Below are positions 1 through 6,459 of a stretch of 7,898 nucleotides of DNA, piece after piece. Numbering within the stretch: position 1 is the stretch's first letter; every line of letters begins with the position of its first letter. The position numbers and the translations under genes were made by a program. The notes beneath the pieces were generated by a model that was given only the letters and a program-made list of their open reading frames with translations, did no database searches and was not told where the DNA came from. This DNA is from Gemmatimonadota bacterium (lineage in GTDB: Bacteria > Gemmatimonadota > Gemmatimonadetes > Gemmatimonadales > GWC2-71-9): contig QHUD01000063.1 of assembly GCA_003221085.1 (NCBI GenBank), forward strand, positions 1-7,898, given 5' to 3'.

Positions 1-1988
1 TCCCTGAACCAGGCGTAGGCGTCGTCATCGAGCACCTCACTCCACAGGTACGCGTAGTATCCGGCGTAGTACCCACCGCTCCAGATGTGTGCGAAGTAGC
101 TGGTGCGGTAGCGCGGCGGGACTTCCGGCACGTCCACGGCGAACCGCTTCAACGCCTGGGCCTCGAAGCCGGCGATGTCCGTCTGCGCCGGCCCCACCCG
201 CAGGGTGTGCCACGCCATGTCGAGCAGGGCGGCGGCGACGTACTCGGTGGTGGCGAACCCCTGGTCGAACGTGCGAGCCCGCTTGATCTTGTCCACCAGG
301 GCCCGAGGCATCGCCTGGCCGGTCTGGTAGTGTTTCGAGTAATGCGCCAGGACGCTGGGCTCGAGCGCCCAGTGCTCGTTGAACTGCGACGGGAACTCCA
401 CAAAGTCCGTCGGCACGTTGGTGCCGGCGAGCCGCGGATACTCGACGCTCGTGAGCATCGCATGCAGCGCGTGCCCGAACTCGTGGAACATCGTCTTCAC
501 GTCGTCGAAGCGCAGCAGCGCCGGTTGGCCGGGAGCGGGCTTCGGGAAGTTGGCGACGTTGAAGACGACGGGCTTGGTGTGCAACAGTCCCGTACCGTCT
601 ACGAACGTATCTTCCCACGCCCCGCCGCTCTTGTTATCACGCTTGAAGTAGTCGCAGTACCAGAGAGCGAGGGACGTGCCGTCGGCGTCGAACACCTCGA
701 ACACCCGGACATCGGGATGAAAGACCGGGAGGTCGGTGCGCCGCTTGAACGTCAAGCCGTACAGCCGGTTCGCGGCGAAGAAGACGCCGTCCTGCAGCAC
801 GCGATCGAGCTCGAAGTAGGGCTTGAGCTGCGATTCGTCCAACGCGTACTCGGCCTTGCGCACTTGCTCGGCGTAGTACTGCCAGTCCCATGGGGCGAGT
901 TTGAAGCCGCCGTGCTGCTTGTTGATCATCGCCTGCAGCTGCTCCGCTTCGCGACGGGCCTGAGCGGTCGCGGCCGGCACCAGGTCGCTCAGCAGCTTGA
1001 TCGCCGCATCCGGGCTCTTGGCCATCTGGTCGTCGAGGACGTACGCGGCGAGGCTCGGATAGCCGAGCAGCTGGGCGCGCTGGGCGCGGAGCTGCGCCAG
1101 CCGCTTGACGATCTCCCGCGTGTCGTTCGAGTCGCCTCGCTCCGCGCGGGTCGTCGACGCGATGAACAGCCGTTGCCGCACGGCCCGGTTCTTGAGCGAG
1201 GCCTGCGCCGGCTGCTGGGTGGTGTTCTGCAGCGGCAGGACCCATTTGCCGTCCAGCTTGCGCTGGCGCGCCGCCTCGCCCGCGGCGGCGATCTCGGCGT
1301 CGCTCAGGCCGTCGAGCTCGTTCTTGTCGCCCACCACCACCGCCCCCGTCTTCGTGGCCGCGAGCAGCCGGTTCTGAAAGTCGGTCGCGAGCTTCGATTC
1401 CTCCTGGTTCAGGGCGCGCAGCCGCGCCTTGTCCCCCTCCGCGAGCAGCGCCCCGGCGCGCACGAAGTCGCGGTAGTAGCGCTCGACCAGGAACGTCTGC
1501 ACCGAGTCGAGGCCGAGATCGGCGCGGCGCTCGTACACGCTCCGGACCCGGCGGAACAGCGTGTCGTTCAAGTGGATCGCGTCGAGATGCGCGGCAAGCC
1601 GGGGCGCTTCCTCGGTCTGCACGCGCTGCAGCGTGTCGTCGGTGTTGGCCTGCGTCATGGCGATGAAGACCTTGAACGCACGCGTGAGCAGCGCGCCCGA
1701 GCGTTCCAGCGCGACGATCGTGTTGTCGAAGCTGGGCACGGCGGTATCGGACGCGATGGCGGCGACCTCCGCGAGCTGCCGGCGCATTCCTTCTTCCACC
1801 GCCGGCTGGTAGTCGGCGTCATGAATCCGGTCGAACGGTGGCGCCTGGTACAGGAGCGGACTGGGGCTCGCAAACGGGTTCGCGCTGGTGAACGGAGCGG
1901 GGTCCGCGGTCGCTGGCGCGGAGCGCCGATGGCAGCCGAGCAGGGTTACGCACAGGGCGAGCGCGAAACGGCGGTCAAGCAGTGGCAT
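1..1988 (-). CDS. dcp: M3 family zinc metallopeptidase, Dcp type, lipoprotein (C-terminus cut by window edge)
   Basis: Predicted peptidyl-dipeptidase that releases C-terminal dipeptides from short peptides, probably as a periplasm-facing lipoprotein. The minus-strand reading frame stays open from ATG at 1988 to base 1, giving about 662 residues. The N-terminus MPLLDRRFALALCVTLLGC is a lipoprotein signal with lipobox LLGC and Cys19 as the lipid site. The zinc motif HEFGH is at residues 502-506 and is followed by GTNVPTDFVEFPSQ, whose Glu531 is the expected third ligand. The family's Tyr/Gly-rich catalytic block, HIWSGGYYAGYYAYLW, is at about 634-649. GTN...DFVEFPSQFNEHW matches Dcp better than oligopeptidase A. 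Dcp proteins are about 680-720 residues, so only a short tail should be missing. The start lies 14 bases inside the preceding DUF2277 gene, after a weak GGGGG, which suggests translational coupling. The family is certain; dipeptidase specificity is inferred. Confidence 0.95.
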   Translation of the reverse strand, partial: MPLLDRRFALALCVTLLGCHRRSAPATADPAPFTSANPFASPSPLLYQAPPFDRIHDADYQPAVEEGMRRQLAEVAAIASDTAVPSFDNTIVALERSGALLTRAFKVFIAMTQANTDDTLQRVQTEEAPRLAAHLDAIHLNDTLFRRVRSVYERRADLGLDSVQTFLVERYYRDFVRAGALLAEGDKARLRALNQEESKLATDFQNRLLAATKTGAVVVGDKNELDGLSDAEIAAAGEAARQRKLDGKWVLPLQNTTQQPAQASLKNRAVRQRLFIASTTRAERGDSNDTREIVKRLAQLRAQRAQLLGYPSLAAYVLDDQMAKSPDAAIKLLSDLVPAATAQARREAEQLQAMINKQHGGFKLAPWDWQYYAEQVRKAEYALDESQLKPYFELDRVLQDGVFFAANRLYGLTFKRRTDLPVFHPDVRVFEVFDADGTSLALWYCDYFKRDNKSGGAWEDTFVDGTGLLHTKPVVFNVANFPKPAPGQPALLRFDDVKTMFHEFGHALHAMLTSVEYPRLAGTNVPTDFVEFPSQFNEHWALEPSVLAHYSKHYQTGQAMPRALVDKIKRARTFDQGFATTEYVAAALLDMAWHTLRVGPAQTDIAGFEAQALKRFAVDVPEVPPRYRTSYFAHIWSGGYYAGYYAYLWSEVLDDDAYAWFR

Positions 1989-2196
1989 CGGCAGGCCCCC
2001 GAATGTGCAGCGAGCGGAACAGGACGCGACCTGCCGCGGCTACATCCCGCACGGCAGCGTTGAACGCGGCCTCATTGACCTTGGAGGGAGCGTGGAAGCC
2101 GCTGATCTTGCGCACGAACTGCAGCGCCGCGTCATGCAGCTCCGCGTCGGTCGGTGGGTGATCCGGGTGTCGCAGGCGTTTGATGTTTCGGCACAT
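1975..2196 (-). CDS. DUF2277 family small protein
   Basis: A 73-residue soluble protein of unknown function. It matches the DUF2277 pattern as I know it: the MCRNIK start, an alternating PPTDAEL segment, then the conserved block AALQFVRKISGF with PSKVNEAAFNAAV directly after it. The family is a short helical protein common in soil bacteria, with no established biochemical role that I can name. The start is ATG at 2196, with AGAGG at 2207-2211 (10-base spacer, somewhat long). The gene begins 6 bases after the stop of the upstream DUF2214 frame and its own stop (1975-1977) lies inside the peptidase gene, so all three appear co-transcribed. The last ten or so residues (SLHIRGPADATA) look unconserved, as usual for the family. 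Family assignment is strong; function is unknown. Confidence 0.9.
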   Translation of the reverse strand: MCRNIKRLRHPDHPPTDAELHDAALQFVRKISGFHAPSKVNEAAFNAAVRDVAAAGRVLFRSLHIRGPADATA

Positions 2197-2202
2197 GGGA
2201 GA

Positions 2203-2662
2203 TCAACCTCTGTGTGGTACGCCGTACCCGCGGGCCATGGCCGTGGCCGCCAGGACCATGAGCACGACAAGTATGCCCTGGACGAAGCTGATCCGCGCGA
2301 ACCGGCTCGCGGCTCGCCTGTCGGGCACGCCCCCGCGAGCCACCGCGGTGCGCCACCGAATCAGCGCGATCATCGGGCCGAGCTCGAGAACGAGAATCGC
2401 CGCCAGCAGGCCCATCTTCGCCCAGAACAGGTGGTTGTGGAGATAAGTAGAAGCTACCCTTCTCGTACCCGCCGAACGCCCGGACCAGGCCCGTGCCGAT
2501 CCACAGGAGGGCGGCGACGCCCCACCAGGTATCGGCGTAGAAAGCGCGCCGCAATCCGGCGACGTCGAGCTGCGCCTGCAGCGCGCGACCGCGGGCCCAC
2601 ACGGCACCAAGGCCTACACCGAGGGCGAGCAAGTGGAATGCGGCCAGCCAGCGGATCGTCAT
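2203..2662 (-). pseudogene. DUF2214 family four-helix membrane protein, interrupted by a +1 frameshift
   Basis: Two minus-strand frames together give one DUF2214-like membrane protein. The first frame runs from ATG at 2662 (in-frame TAG five codons upstream) through helices WLAAFHLLALGVGLGAVW and TWWGVAALLWIGTGLVRAF to GGYEKGSFY. The homology then continues in the next frame as YLHNHLFWAKMGLL, a third helix (LLAAILVLELGPMIALI), and a fourth (ISFVQGILVVLMVLAATAM), ending at TGA 2203-2205. Removing one of the two A bases at 2445-2446 (plus strand) restores GSFYYLHNHLFW and a 152-residue protein, close to the family's usual length. Read as written, the first frame continues as a 176-residue protein with a hydrophilic, Arg-rich tail that replaces helices three and four. 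This may be a real inactivating mutation or a base error in the sequence. Function of the family is unknown; the gene heads the DUF2277-dcp operon. Confidence 0.85.
2207..2211 (-). promoter_or_regulatory. Ribosome binding site of the DUF2277 gene
   Basis: AGAGG on the minus strand, 10 bases upstream of the ATG at 2196. It sits within the last codons of the DUF2214 frame, so initiation may depend on ribosomes arriving from upstream. Confidence 0.45.
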
Positions 2663-2681
2663 GGTGTTTCGTGCCTAGAAA

Positions 2682-2687
2682 ATTGTA
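2682..2687 (-). promoter_or_regulatory. Candidate -10 element for the DUF2214-DUF2277-dcp operon
   Basis: TACAAT on the minus strand lies in a locally AT-rich patch, 19 bases before the ATG at 2662, so transcription from it would give a leader of roughly a dozen bases. A TATACT at 2701-2706 is a second candidate. Neither has a convincing -35 hexamer at 16-18 bases, and no clear Shine-Dalgarno precedes the ATG. This is weak evidence from motif and position only. Confidence 0.3.
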
Positions 2688-2777
2688 CACGAACTTGAAC
2701 AGTATAGAAGCCCAGAGCCAGGCCGCAGAGTGCCAGGAGACACTCGCACTCCTCCGGGTGGGGCTCCGCGGCTCGAC

Positions 2778-2805
2778 ACCGGTCGGCGCCAAAAATGCCA
2801 CCGGT
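2778..2805. repeat. Interrupted inverted repeat in the divergent intergenic region
   Basis: Two ACCGGT hexamers (2778-2783 and 2800-2805) enclose a second pair of arms, GGC and GCC, with one unpaired C on the left side and a GCCAAAAAT loop. The element could fold as a 9-bp hairpin or bind a dimeric regulator. It ends 38 bases before the zinc-finger gene start and lies 116 bases before the DUF2214 start, so it is placed to serve the plus-strand pair. No T-run follows, which argues against an intrinsic terminator. Confidence 0.4.
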
Positions 2806-2843
2806 AGACCCACTCCACTAGACCGCGGCAGTAAGTTCAAAGC

Positions 2844-3113
2844 ATGCCCGACAAACCATGCGTCCATATCGCTGCAGTCACGACCGTCCGGCACGCGAAG
2901 CGCCGGGAGTGCGAGGAGTGCGTGAAGATCGGTGCGCAGTGGGTGCACCTGCGCACCTGTCAGGAGTGCGGTACCACGCGCTGTTGCGATGACTCGCCCA
3001 ACCGGCACGCGAGCAAACACGCCCGGGCGAGCGGCCATCCGGTGATCGCGTCGGCGGAGCCGGGGGAGCGCTGGCTGTACTGCTATCCGGATAACGCTTT
3101 CGCAGAGTATTGA
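2844..3113 (+). CDS. UBP-type zinc finger protein
   Basis: An 89-residue protein made almost entirely of one ZnF-UBP domain. The putative zinc ligands are visible in order: C6-V-H8, C23-E-E-C26, C39-Q-E-C42, C47/C48, then H55, H59 and H65. Characteristic bacterial family segments are GAQWVHLRTCQECGTTRCCD, HASKHARASGHPVI and EPGERWLYCY. In eukaryotes this fold reads the free C-terminal Gly-Gly of ubiquitin. Bacteria mostly lack ubiquitin, and the role of these stand-alone copies is not established. The start is ATG at 2844, with no strong Shine-Dalgarno before it. The stop overlaps the TTG start of the following fusion gene by four bases, so the two are almost certainly one transcript and translationally coupled. 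Family assignment is strong; a role in sensing or protecting against electrophiles through its Cys-rich site is only a guess. Confidence 0.9.
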   Translation: MPDKPCVHIAAVTTVRHAKRRECEECVKIGAQWVHLRTCQECGTTRCCDDSPNRHASKHARASGHPVIASAEPGERWLYCYPDNAFAEY

Positions 3114-4777
3114 TCATCACCAGCGTCCTCGGCATTCATCACGTCACCGCGATCGCGAGTGACCCGCAGCGCAACCTCGATTTCTACGTGGGGTTGCTCG
3201 GCCTCCGGCTCGTCAAGCGTACCGTCAACTTTGATGATCCGGAGACCTACCATTTGTACTTCGGCGACGAGGTGGGCACCCCGGGGAGCATCATGACGTT
3301 CTTCCCCTGGCCCGGCGCCAGACCCGGGCGGCAGGGCACGGGACAGATCGCCGTGACGTCGTTCGCCGTGCTGCCGCGCGCGCTCGGGTTCTGGCTCGAG
3401 CGGCTGGTCCGGCACGGCATCAAGCACGAGGGGCCGACGAAGCAGGTCATCTCGTTCAGGGACCATGATGGGTTGATGCTGGAGCTCGTCGGCGATGCCG
3501 GGGCCGAGGCCAGGCCCGCCTGGGGAGACGCCCCCGGCATTCCGCGCGAGCACGCGATTCACGGTTTTCATCGCGTCACAATCTGGGCAGCGCAGGGCGA
3601 TGACACCGAGCGCGTGCTCGTGGACACGCTTGGCTTTCGCGCCGTGCATGAAGACGGCAGCACCCGGCGCTTCGCCGTGGGCGACGGCGGGCCGGGAACG
3701 CTCGTGGACGTACGCTCGGTCGGAGGCTTCGTTCGCGGCGCCGGGGGCGCGGGAACGGTCCATCACGTCGCGTGGCGGGTACCCGACGACGCCGCACAGC
3801 TCAAGATGCGCGAGCGGGTCACGCACGCGGGGCTCGACCCCACGCCGGTGATCGATCGCAACTACTTCCACTCGGTGTACTTTCGCGAGCCGGGCGGCGT
3901 GCTCTTCGAGCTCGCTACCGACCCGCCGGGTTTCGCCATCGACGAGCCGGTGGCGCGGCTGGGCGAGCGCCTCAGGTTGCCGCGGCAGTACGAAGCACAC
4001 CGTGCGCAGATCGAGGCGATCCTGCCGCCCATCCACTTGCCTGTCCCCACCTCCGCAGCCACGCTGCTCGCGAGCACGACCGGACCAGAGGACGTGAGTG
4101 GCGACGCGCTCGGCTTCGTCCATCGCTACCTCCCCCCGGCCGCCGGGGCGGAGCTCGCGAGCAGCACGACGTTGCTGCTCCTGCACGGCACTGGCGGGGA
4201 TGAGGAGGATCTCATACCGCTCGGGCGATCCCTGCTCCCGGGTGCCGGGCTGCTGAGCCCACGCGGCAAGGTGCTCGAGCGCGGCGCGCCCCGCTTTTTC
4301 CGCCGGCTGGCCGAGGGGGTCTTCGACCAGGAGGACCTGGCCCGCCGGACCGAGGAGCTGGCTCAGTTCATCGCGGCGGCCGCCAAGACCTACGAGCTCG
4401 ATCGCGACGGCATCGTGGCGGTGGGGTTCTCGAACGGGGCGAACATCGCTGCGAGCCTGTTGCTGCGACGCCCGGGGCTCGTTCGCGGCGCGGTGCTCTT
4501 GAGCCCCATGGTCCCGTTCGAGCCCGACCCGCCTCCCGATCTCACGGGCACATCCGTTTTCATCGGCGCCGGGCGCACGGACTCGATCGCACCGCCGGCG
4601 CAGGCCGAGCATCTTGCCGGGTTGCTGCGGCGTGCGGGCGCGGTCGTGACGGTCCAGTGGGAACCGAGTGGGCACGCCGTGACCGAGCGGGAAGTGGATG
4701 CCGCCCGGGAGTGGCTCGTGCAATCAGTTGTGGAGCGGCCTCGGGAGCGTCGGATGCCTGCTGCGAAGGAGGACTGA
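3110..4777 (+). CDS. Fusion protein: MhqO/PcpA-like ring-cleaving dioxygenase + MhqD-like alpha/beta hydrolase
   Basis: A 555-residue two-enzyme protein. Residues about 1-311 form a complete VOC-fold ring-cleaving dioxygenase with MhqO-like segments GIHHVTAIASDPQRN, FYVGLLGLRLVKRTVNFDD and REPGGVLFELATDPPGF. The expected Fe(II) ligands are His11, His219 and Glu267. Order and spacing agree with my recollection of PcpA (His11, His227, Glu276). A linker of about 23 residues follows. Residues about 335-550 are a complete MhqD-like serine hydrolase: LLLLHGTGGDEEDL, PRFFRRLAEGVFDQEDL, nucleophile elbow GFSNGAN (Ser441), Asp491 in GRTDSI and His522 in PSGHAVT. The likely role is opening of hydroquinone or catechol rings and hydrolysis of the product, as inferred for quinone detoxification. 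The TTG start overlaps the zinc-finger gene's stop; no in-frame ATG occurs until well into the first domain. The protein is probably cytoplasmic, since no signal peptide is seen. Substrate is unknown. Confidence 0.93.
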   Translation: MIITSVLGIHHVTAIASDPQRNLDFYVGLLGLRLVKRTVNFDDPETYHLYFGDEVGTPGSIMTFFPWPGARPGRQGTGQIAVTSFAVLPRALGFWLERLVRHGIKHEGPTKQVISFRDHDGLMLELVGDAGAEARPAWGDAPGIPREHAIHGFHRVTIWAAQGDDTERVLVDTLGFRAVHEDGSTRRFAVGDGGPGTLVDVRSVGGFVRGAGGAGTVHHVAWRVPDDAAQLKMRERVTHAGLDPTPVIDRNYFHSVYFREPGGVLFELATDPPGFAIDEPVARLGERLRLPRQYEAHRAQIEAILPPIHLPVPTSAATLLASTTGPEDVSGDALGFVHRYLPPAAGAELASSTTLLLLHGTGGDEEDLIPLGRSLLPGAGLLSPRGKVLERGAPRFFRRLAEGVFDQEDLARRTEELAQFIAAAAKTYELDRDGIVAVGFSNGANIAASLLLRRPGLVRGAVLLSPMVPFEPDPPPDLTGTSVFIGAGRTDSIAPPAQAEHLAGLLRRAGAVVTVQWEPSGHAVTEREVDAAREWLVQSVVERPRERRMPAAKED

Positions 4778-4785
4778 GATCCGGG

Positions 4786-5913
4786 CTAGGGGCTCCAGGC
4801 GGCATAGATGTCGAAGCCACCGCTCGATAGACGACGCAGGTCCGTGCCGTCCGAGCGCATCGACCAGATGCCGCCCACCCCGCCCCGTCCGCTCGTGAAG
4901 GCCATACGGCTGCCGTCGGGAGACCACGCGGGGAAGTAATCGTTGTCGAGCCCTCCCGTGAGGGGCGTGAGGGCCGTGCCGTCCGGCTTCACGGTATAGA
5001 TGTGGGCCGGGACACCAGCGCCGCTATGGAAGGCAATTCGCGTTCCGTCCGGCGACCATGCCGGCCCACCGTCGTTGGTCGTCCCTGCCGGGCTCAGGCG
5101 CCGCACATTGGCGCCGTCGGCATCCATCACATAGATGGCATAGTCCCGCGTGAACGCGATGCGCGTCCCGTCGGGCGACCAAGTAGGGTGATCCTCGTAG
5201 GCGGCGTCGCTCGTCACCCGATGCGCGTTCGTGCCATCGATGTTCATCACCCAGATGTCGTAGTCCGATCCGCTGTTCTGCTGGCTGAACGCAATGCGCG
5301 TCCCGTCCAGCGATACGCTCGGCGTGTACGCCGTGCCAGTCGTCGTCAGGGGAGTGAACCCGGTGCCGTCCCGAGCGATGAGGGCGAGTCGCGACGTCGT
5401 CACGAATACGAGGTGCGTGCCGTCCGGCGTCCACGACGGCAGAAAGTCGTTCGCCCCGGGCGCGTCCCGCACGCGGGTCTGCCCGGTGCCGTCGGCGTTC
5501 ATGAGCCAGAGGTCGTAGGTGTGATCCGTGTCGCCGCGTGCGAACGCGATGATCCCGGAAGGAGTGAGGACTGTTCCCGTGCAGTTCAGCGCGAACCCGA
5601 CCGCCGCCGGCGCGCTCGCGGCGACGATCACGACACGGGTGAGCGGATCGGGGCTCGTGCAGTTCGTCGTCACGCCGCCGAGCGCCACGCGATGATTCCC
5701 GACGACCACGTCCGAGAACTGGTAACTCCCGTTCGATGGCACAGCCACTACGATCGAGTCGTCCAGCCTCACGACGACTCCGTCGCGATCGACGTCGAGA
5801 CCCGTCATGGCCACGTCGACCCGCAGGGCCCCGACGGAGGGCGCGACAACGTCCGTGCCGCGGCACGCCGCCAGCCACAGGGCAAGCGCGAGGGGTCCGC
5901 GCATCAATCGCAC
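4786..5913 (-). CDS. PD40/TolB-like six-bladed beta-propeller lipoprotein
   Basis: A 375-residue envelope protein. The N-terminus MRLMRGPLALALWLAAC carries lipobox LAAC with Cys17 as lipid site. Residues about 28-112 form a PEGA-like beta domain (GALRVDVAMTGLDVDRDG...) with Cys85 and Cys111 that could pair. From about 120 to the end there are six PD40-type blades, each ending in a version of WSPDGTRIAF and containing an IW/IY-x-M-x-x-DGT strand. The last blade stops at YAAWSP, and the first strand GIIAFARG would close the ring. Such propellers usually bind proteins or sugars, and no enzyme residues are evident. The start is GTG at 5913, because GAGG (5919-5922) is 5 bases upstream. An ATG at 5904, in a TGATG junction with the upstream stop, is the alternative. 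The gene ends 8 bases from the convergent fusion gene. Binding partner unknown. Confidence 0.9.
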   Translation of the reverse strand: MRLMRGPLALALWLAACRGTDVVAPSVGALRVDVAMTGLDVDRDGVVVRLDDSIVVAVPSNGSYQFSDVVVGNHRVALGGVTTNCTSPDPLTRVVIVAASAPAAVGFALNCTGTVLTPSGIIAFARGDTDHTYDLWLMNADGTGQTRVRDAPGANDFLPSWTPDGTHLVFVTTSRLALIARDGTGFTPLTTTGTAYTPSVSLDGTRIAFSQQNSGSDYDIWVMNIDGTNAHRVTSDAAYEDHPTWSPDGTRIAFTRDYAIYVMDADGANVRRLSPAGTTNDGGPAWSPDGTRIAFHSGAGVPAHIYTVKPDGTALTPLTGGLDNDYFPAWSPDGSRMAFTSGRGGVGGIWSMRSDGTDLRRLSSGGFDIYAAWSP

Positions 5914-6362
5914 AGAATCCTCACGGAATCGGTCCGCACGACTGCTTCGCCCGTGAGGCGATAGGAGAAACGCATCGTGATCAACCAGGGCTTCGAAGTG
6001 CCGAACGCCATCGAGTTCGACGATGCCGCTTCGCCCGTCGTCAGCCCGTCCCCGGCCCAGAACCGCTGCACGAACGCGAGGTCGAACGTTTCATCGTAGG
6101 GTGGAGTGTCGACGATATGGACCCCCATCGCCGTCCACGTGAGTCGCATGCCGACGGGGCCCGCCACCGAAACGCCGATGGTGGGCTGGCACGTGAATGA
6201 GCTCCCCGGGGCGCTGGGGTTACTGGCGTGGATCGCGGCCGGCGCGGTGAACACGACGTCGGCGACGGGGTGCAAGGGTGGCGGAGGGCCGATGATCTTC
6301 TTGGCATCGCACCCAGCGAGCAGCGCCAGACTGACGAAGTGAGTTGAGCGAGCCAGCCCCAT
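5904..6362 (-). CDS. Small lipoprotein of unknown function
   Basis: A 152-residue predicted lipoprotein I do not recognise. The signal is MGLARSTHFVSLALLAGC with lipobox LAGC and Cys18 as lipid site. The next residue is Asp, which in Escherichia coli would favour inner-membrane retention, though this rule need not hold here. After a proline-rich spacer (GPPPPLHP) the rest is polar and beta-rich with no transmembrane segment, and looks like a single beta-sandwich. Cys58 and Cys151 are the only other cysteines and may form a disulfide. ATG at 6362 is preferred because AGAGA lies 8 bases upstream. A GTG two codons earlier (6368) is too close to it. The gene overlaps the start of the propeller lipoprotein gene, so the two are likely co-expressed and may act together at the envelope. 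The function is unknown. Confidence 0.8.
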   Translation of the reverse strand: MGLARSTHFVSLALLAGCDAKKIIGPPPPLHPVADVVFTAPAAIHASNPSAPGSSFTCQPTIGVSVAGPVGMRLTWTAMGVHIVDTPPYDETFDLAFVQRFWAGDGLTTGEAASSNSMAFGTSKPWLITMRFSYRLTGEAVVRTDSVRILCD

Positions 6363-6382
6363 GACCACGGTCTCTGAGGGTG

Positions 6383-6405
6383 TTGCGGTGGTGCCGCAAG
6401 TTTTA
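6383..6405 (+). other. Terminator-like hairpin upstream of the MFS gene
   Basis: TTGCGG and CCGCAA (6383-6388 and 6394-6399) form a perfect 6-bp stem with a TGGTG loop, followed by GTTTTA on the plus strand. It resembles a short intrinsic terminator in the direction of the MFS gene. It lies 21 bases upstream of the divergent lipoprotein start, so it could equally be an operator or stop antisense transcripts coming from the lipoprotein side. Confidence 0.35.
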
Positions 6406-6437
6406 GGCTAACGCTGTCGGGCTACGGCTGCCCGCCC

Positions 6438-6459
6438 GCCGTTGCGTCGACGCAACGGC
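6438..6459. promoter_or_regulatory. Perfect 22-bp palindrome, candidate operator
   Basis: The half-site GCCGTTGCGTC is followed directly by its exact reverse complement, with no spacer, centred at 6448/6449. It lies 34 bases before the MFS start and 75 bases before the divergent lipoprotein start. A heptamer GGCTACG occurs on the left at 6420-6426 and overlaps the right end at 6457-6463. A gap-free symmetric site between two divergent genes fits a dimeric regulator. As RNA it would also form a tight hairpin in the MFS leader. The regulator is not in the window. Confidence 0.5.

Noticed and set aside
87..2063. 658-residue plus-strand open frame
   Set aside because: It is antisense to the Dcp-like peptidase, whose minus-strand frame has a lipoprotein signal, HEFGH and the DFVEFPSQ motif. 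The plus-strand protein is Arg/Val/Leu-rich with no recognisable domain, as expected for a shadow frame in high-G+C DNA.
2443..2450. Programmed ribosomal frameshift at the DUF2214 break
   Set aside because: No typical slippery heptamer or clear downstream stem-loop is visible, and a single extra base explains the data more simply.
1888..2925. 345-residue plus-strand open frame across the divergent intergenic region
   Set aside because: It is antisense to DUF2214 and DUF2277, crosses into the zinc-finger gene out of frame, and shows no domain.
3083..4723. 546-residue minus-strand open frame
   Set aside because: It is antisense to the dioxygenase-hydrolase fusion, which has both full domains and all catalytic residues. 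The minus-strand product is low-complexity and Arg/Glu/Gly-rich.
4860..5560. Recurring short DNA motif (GCGCGTCCCGTC-like) that could be read as a CRISPR or regulatory repeat
   Set aside because: Spacing and phase match the WSPDGTRIAF segments of the propeller blades, so it is protein-coding repetition.
5002..5964. 320-residue plus-strand open frame over the propeller gene
   Set aside because: Its Arg/Val-rich repeats are the reverse reading of the PD40 repeat units; the minus strand carries the real motifs.
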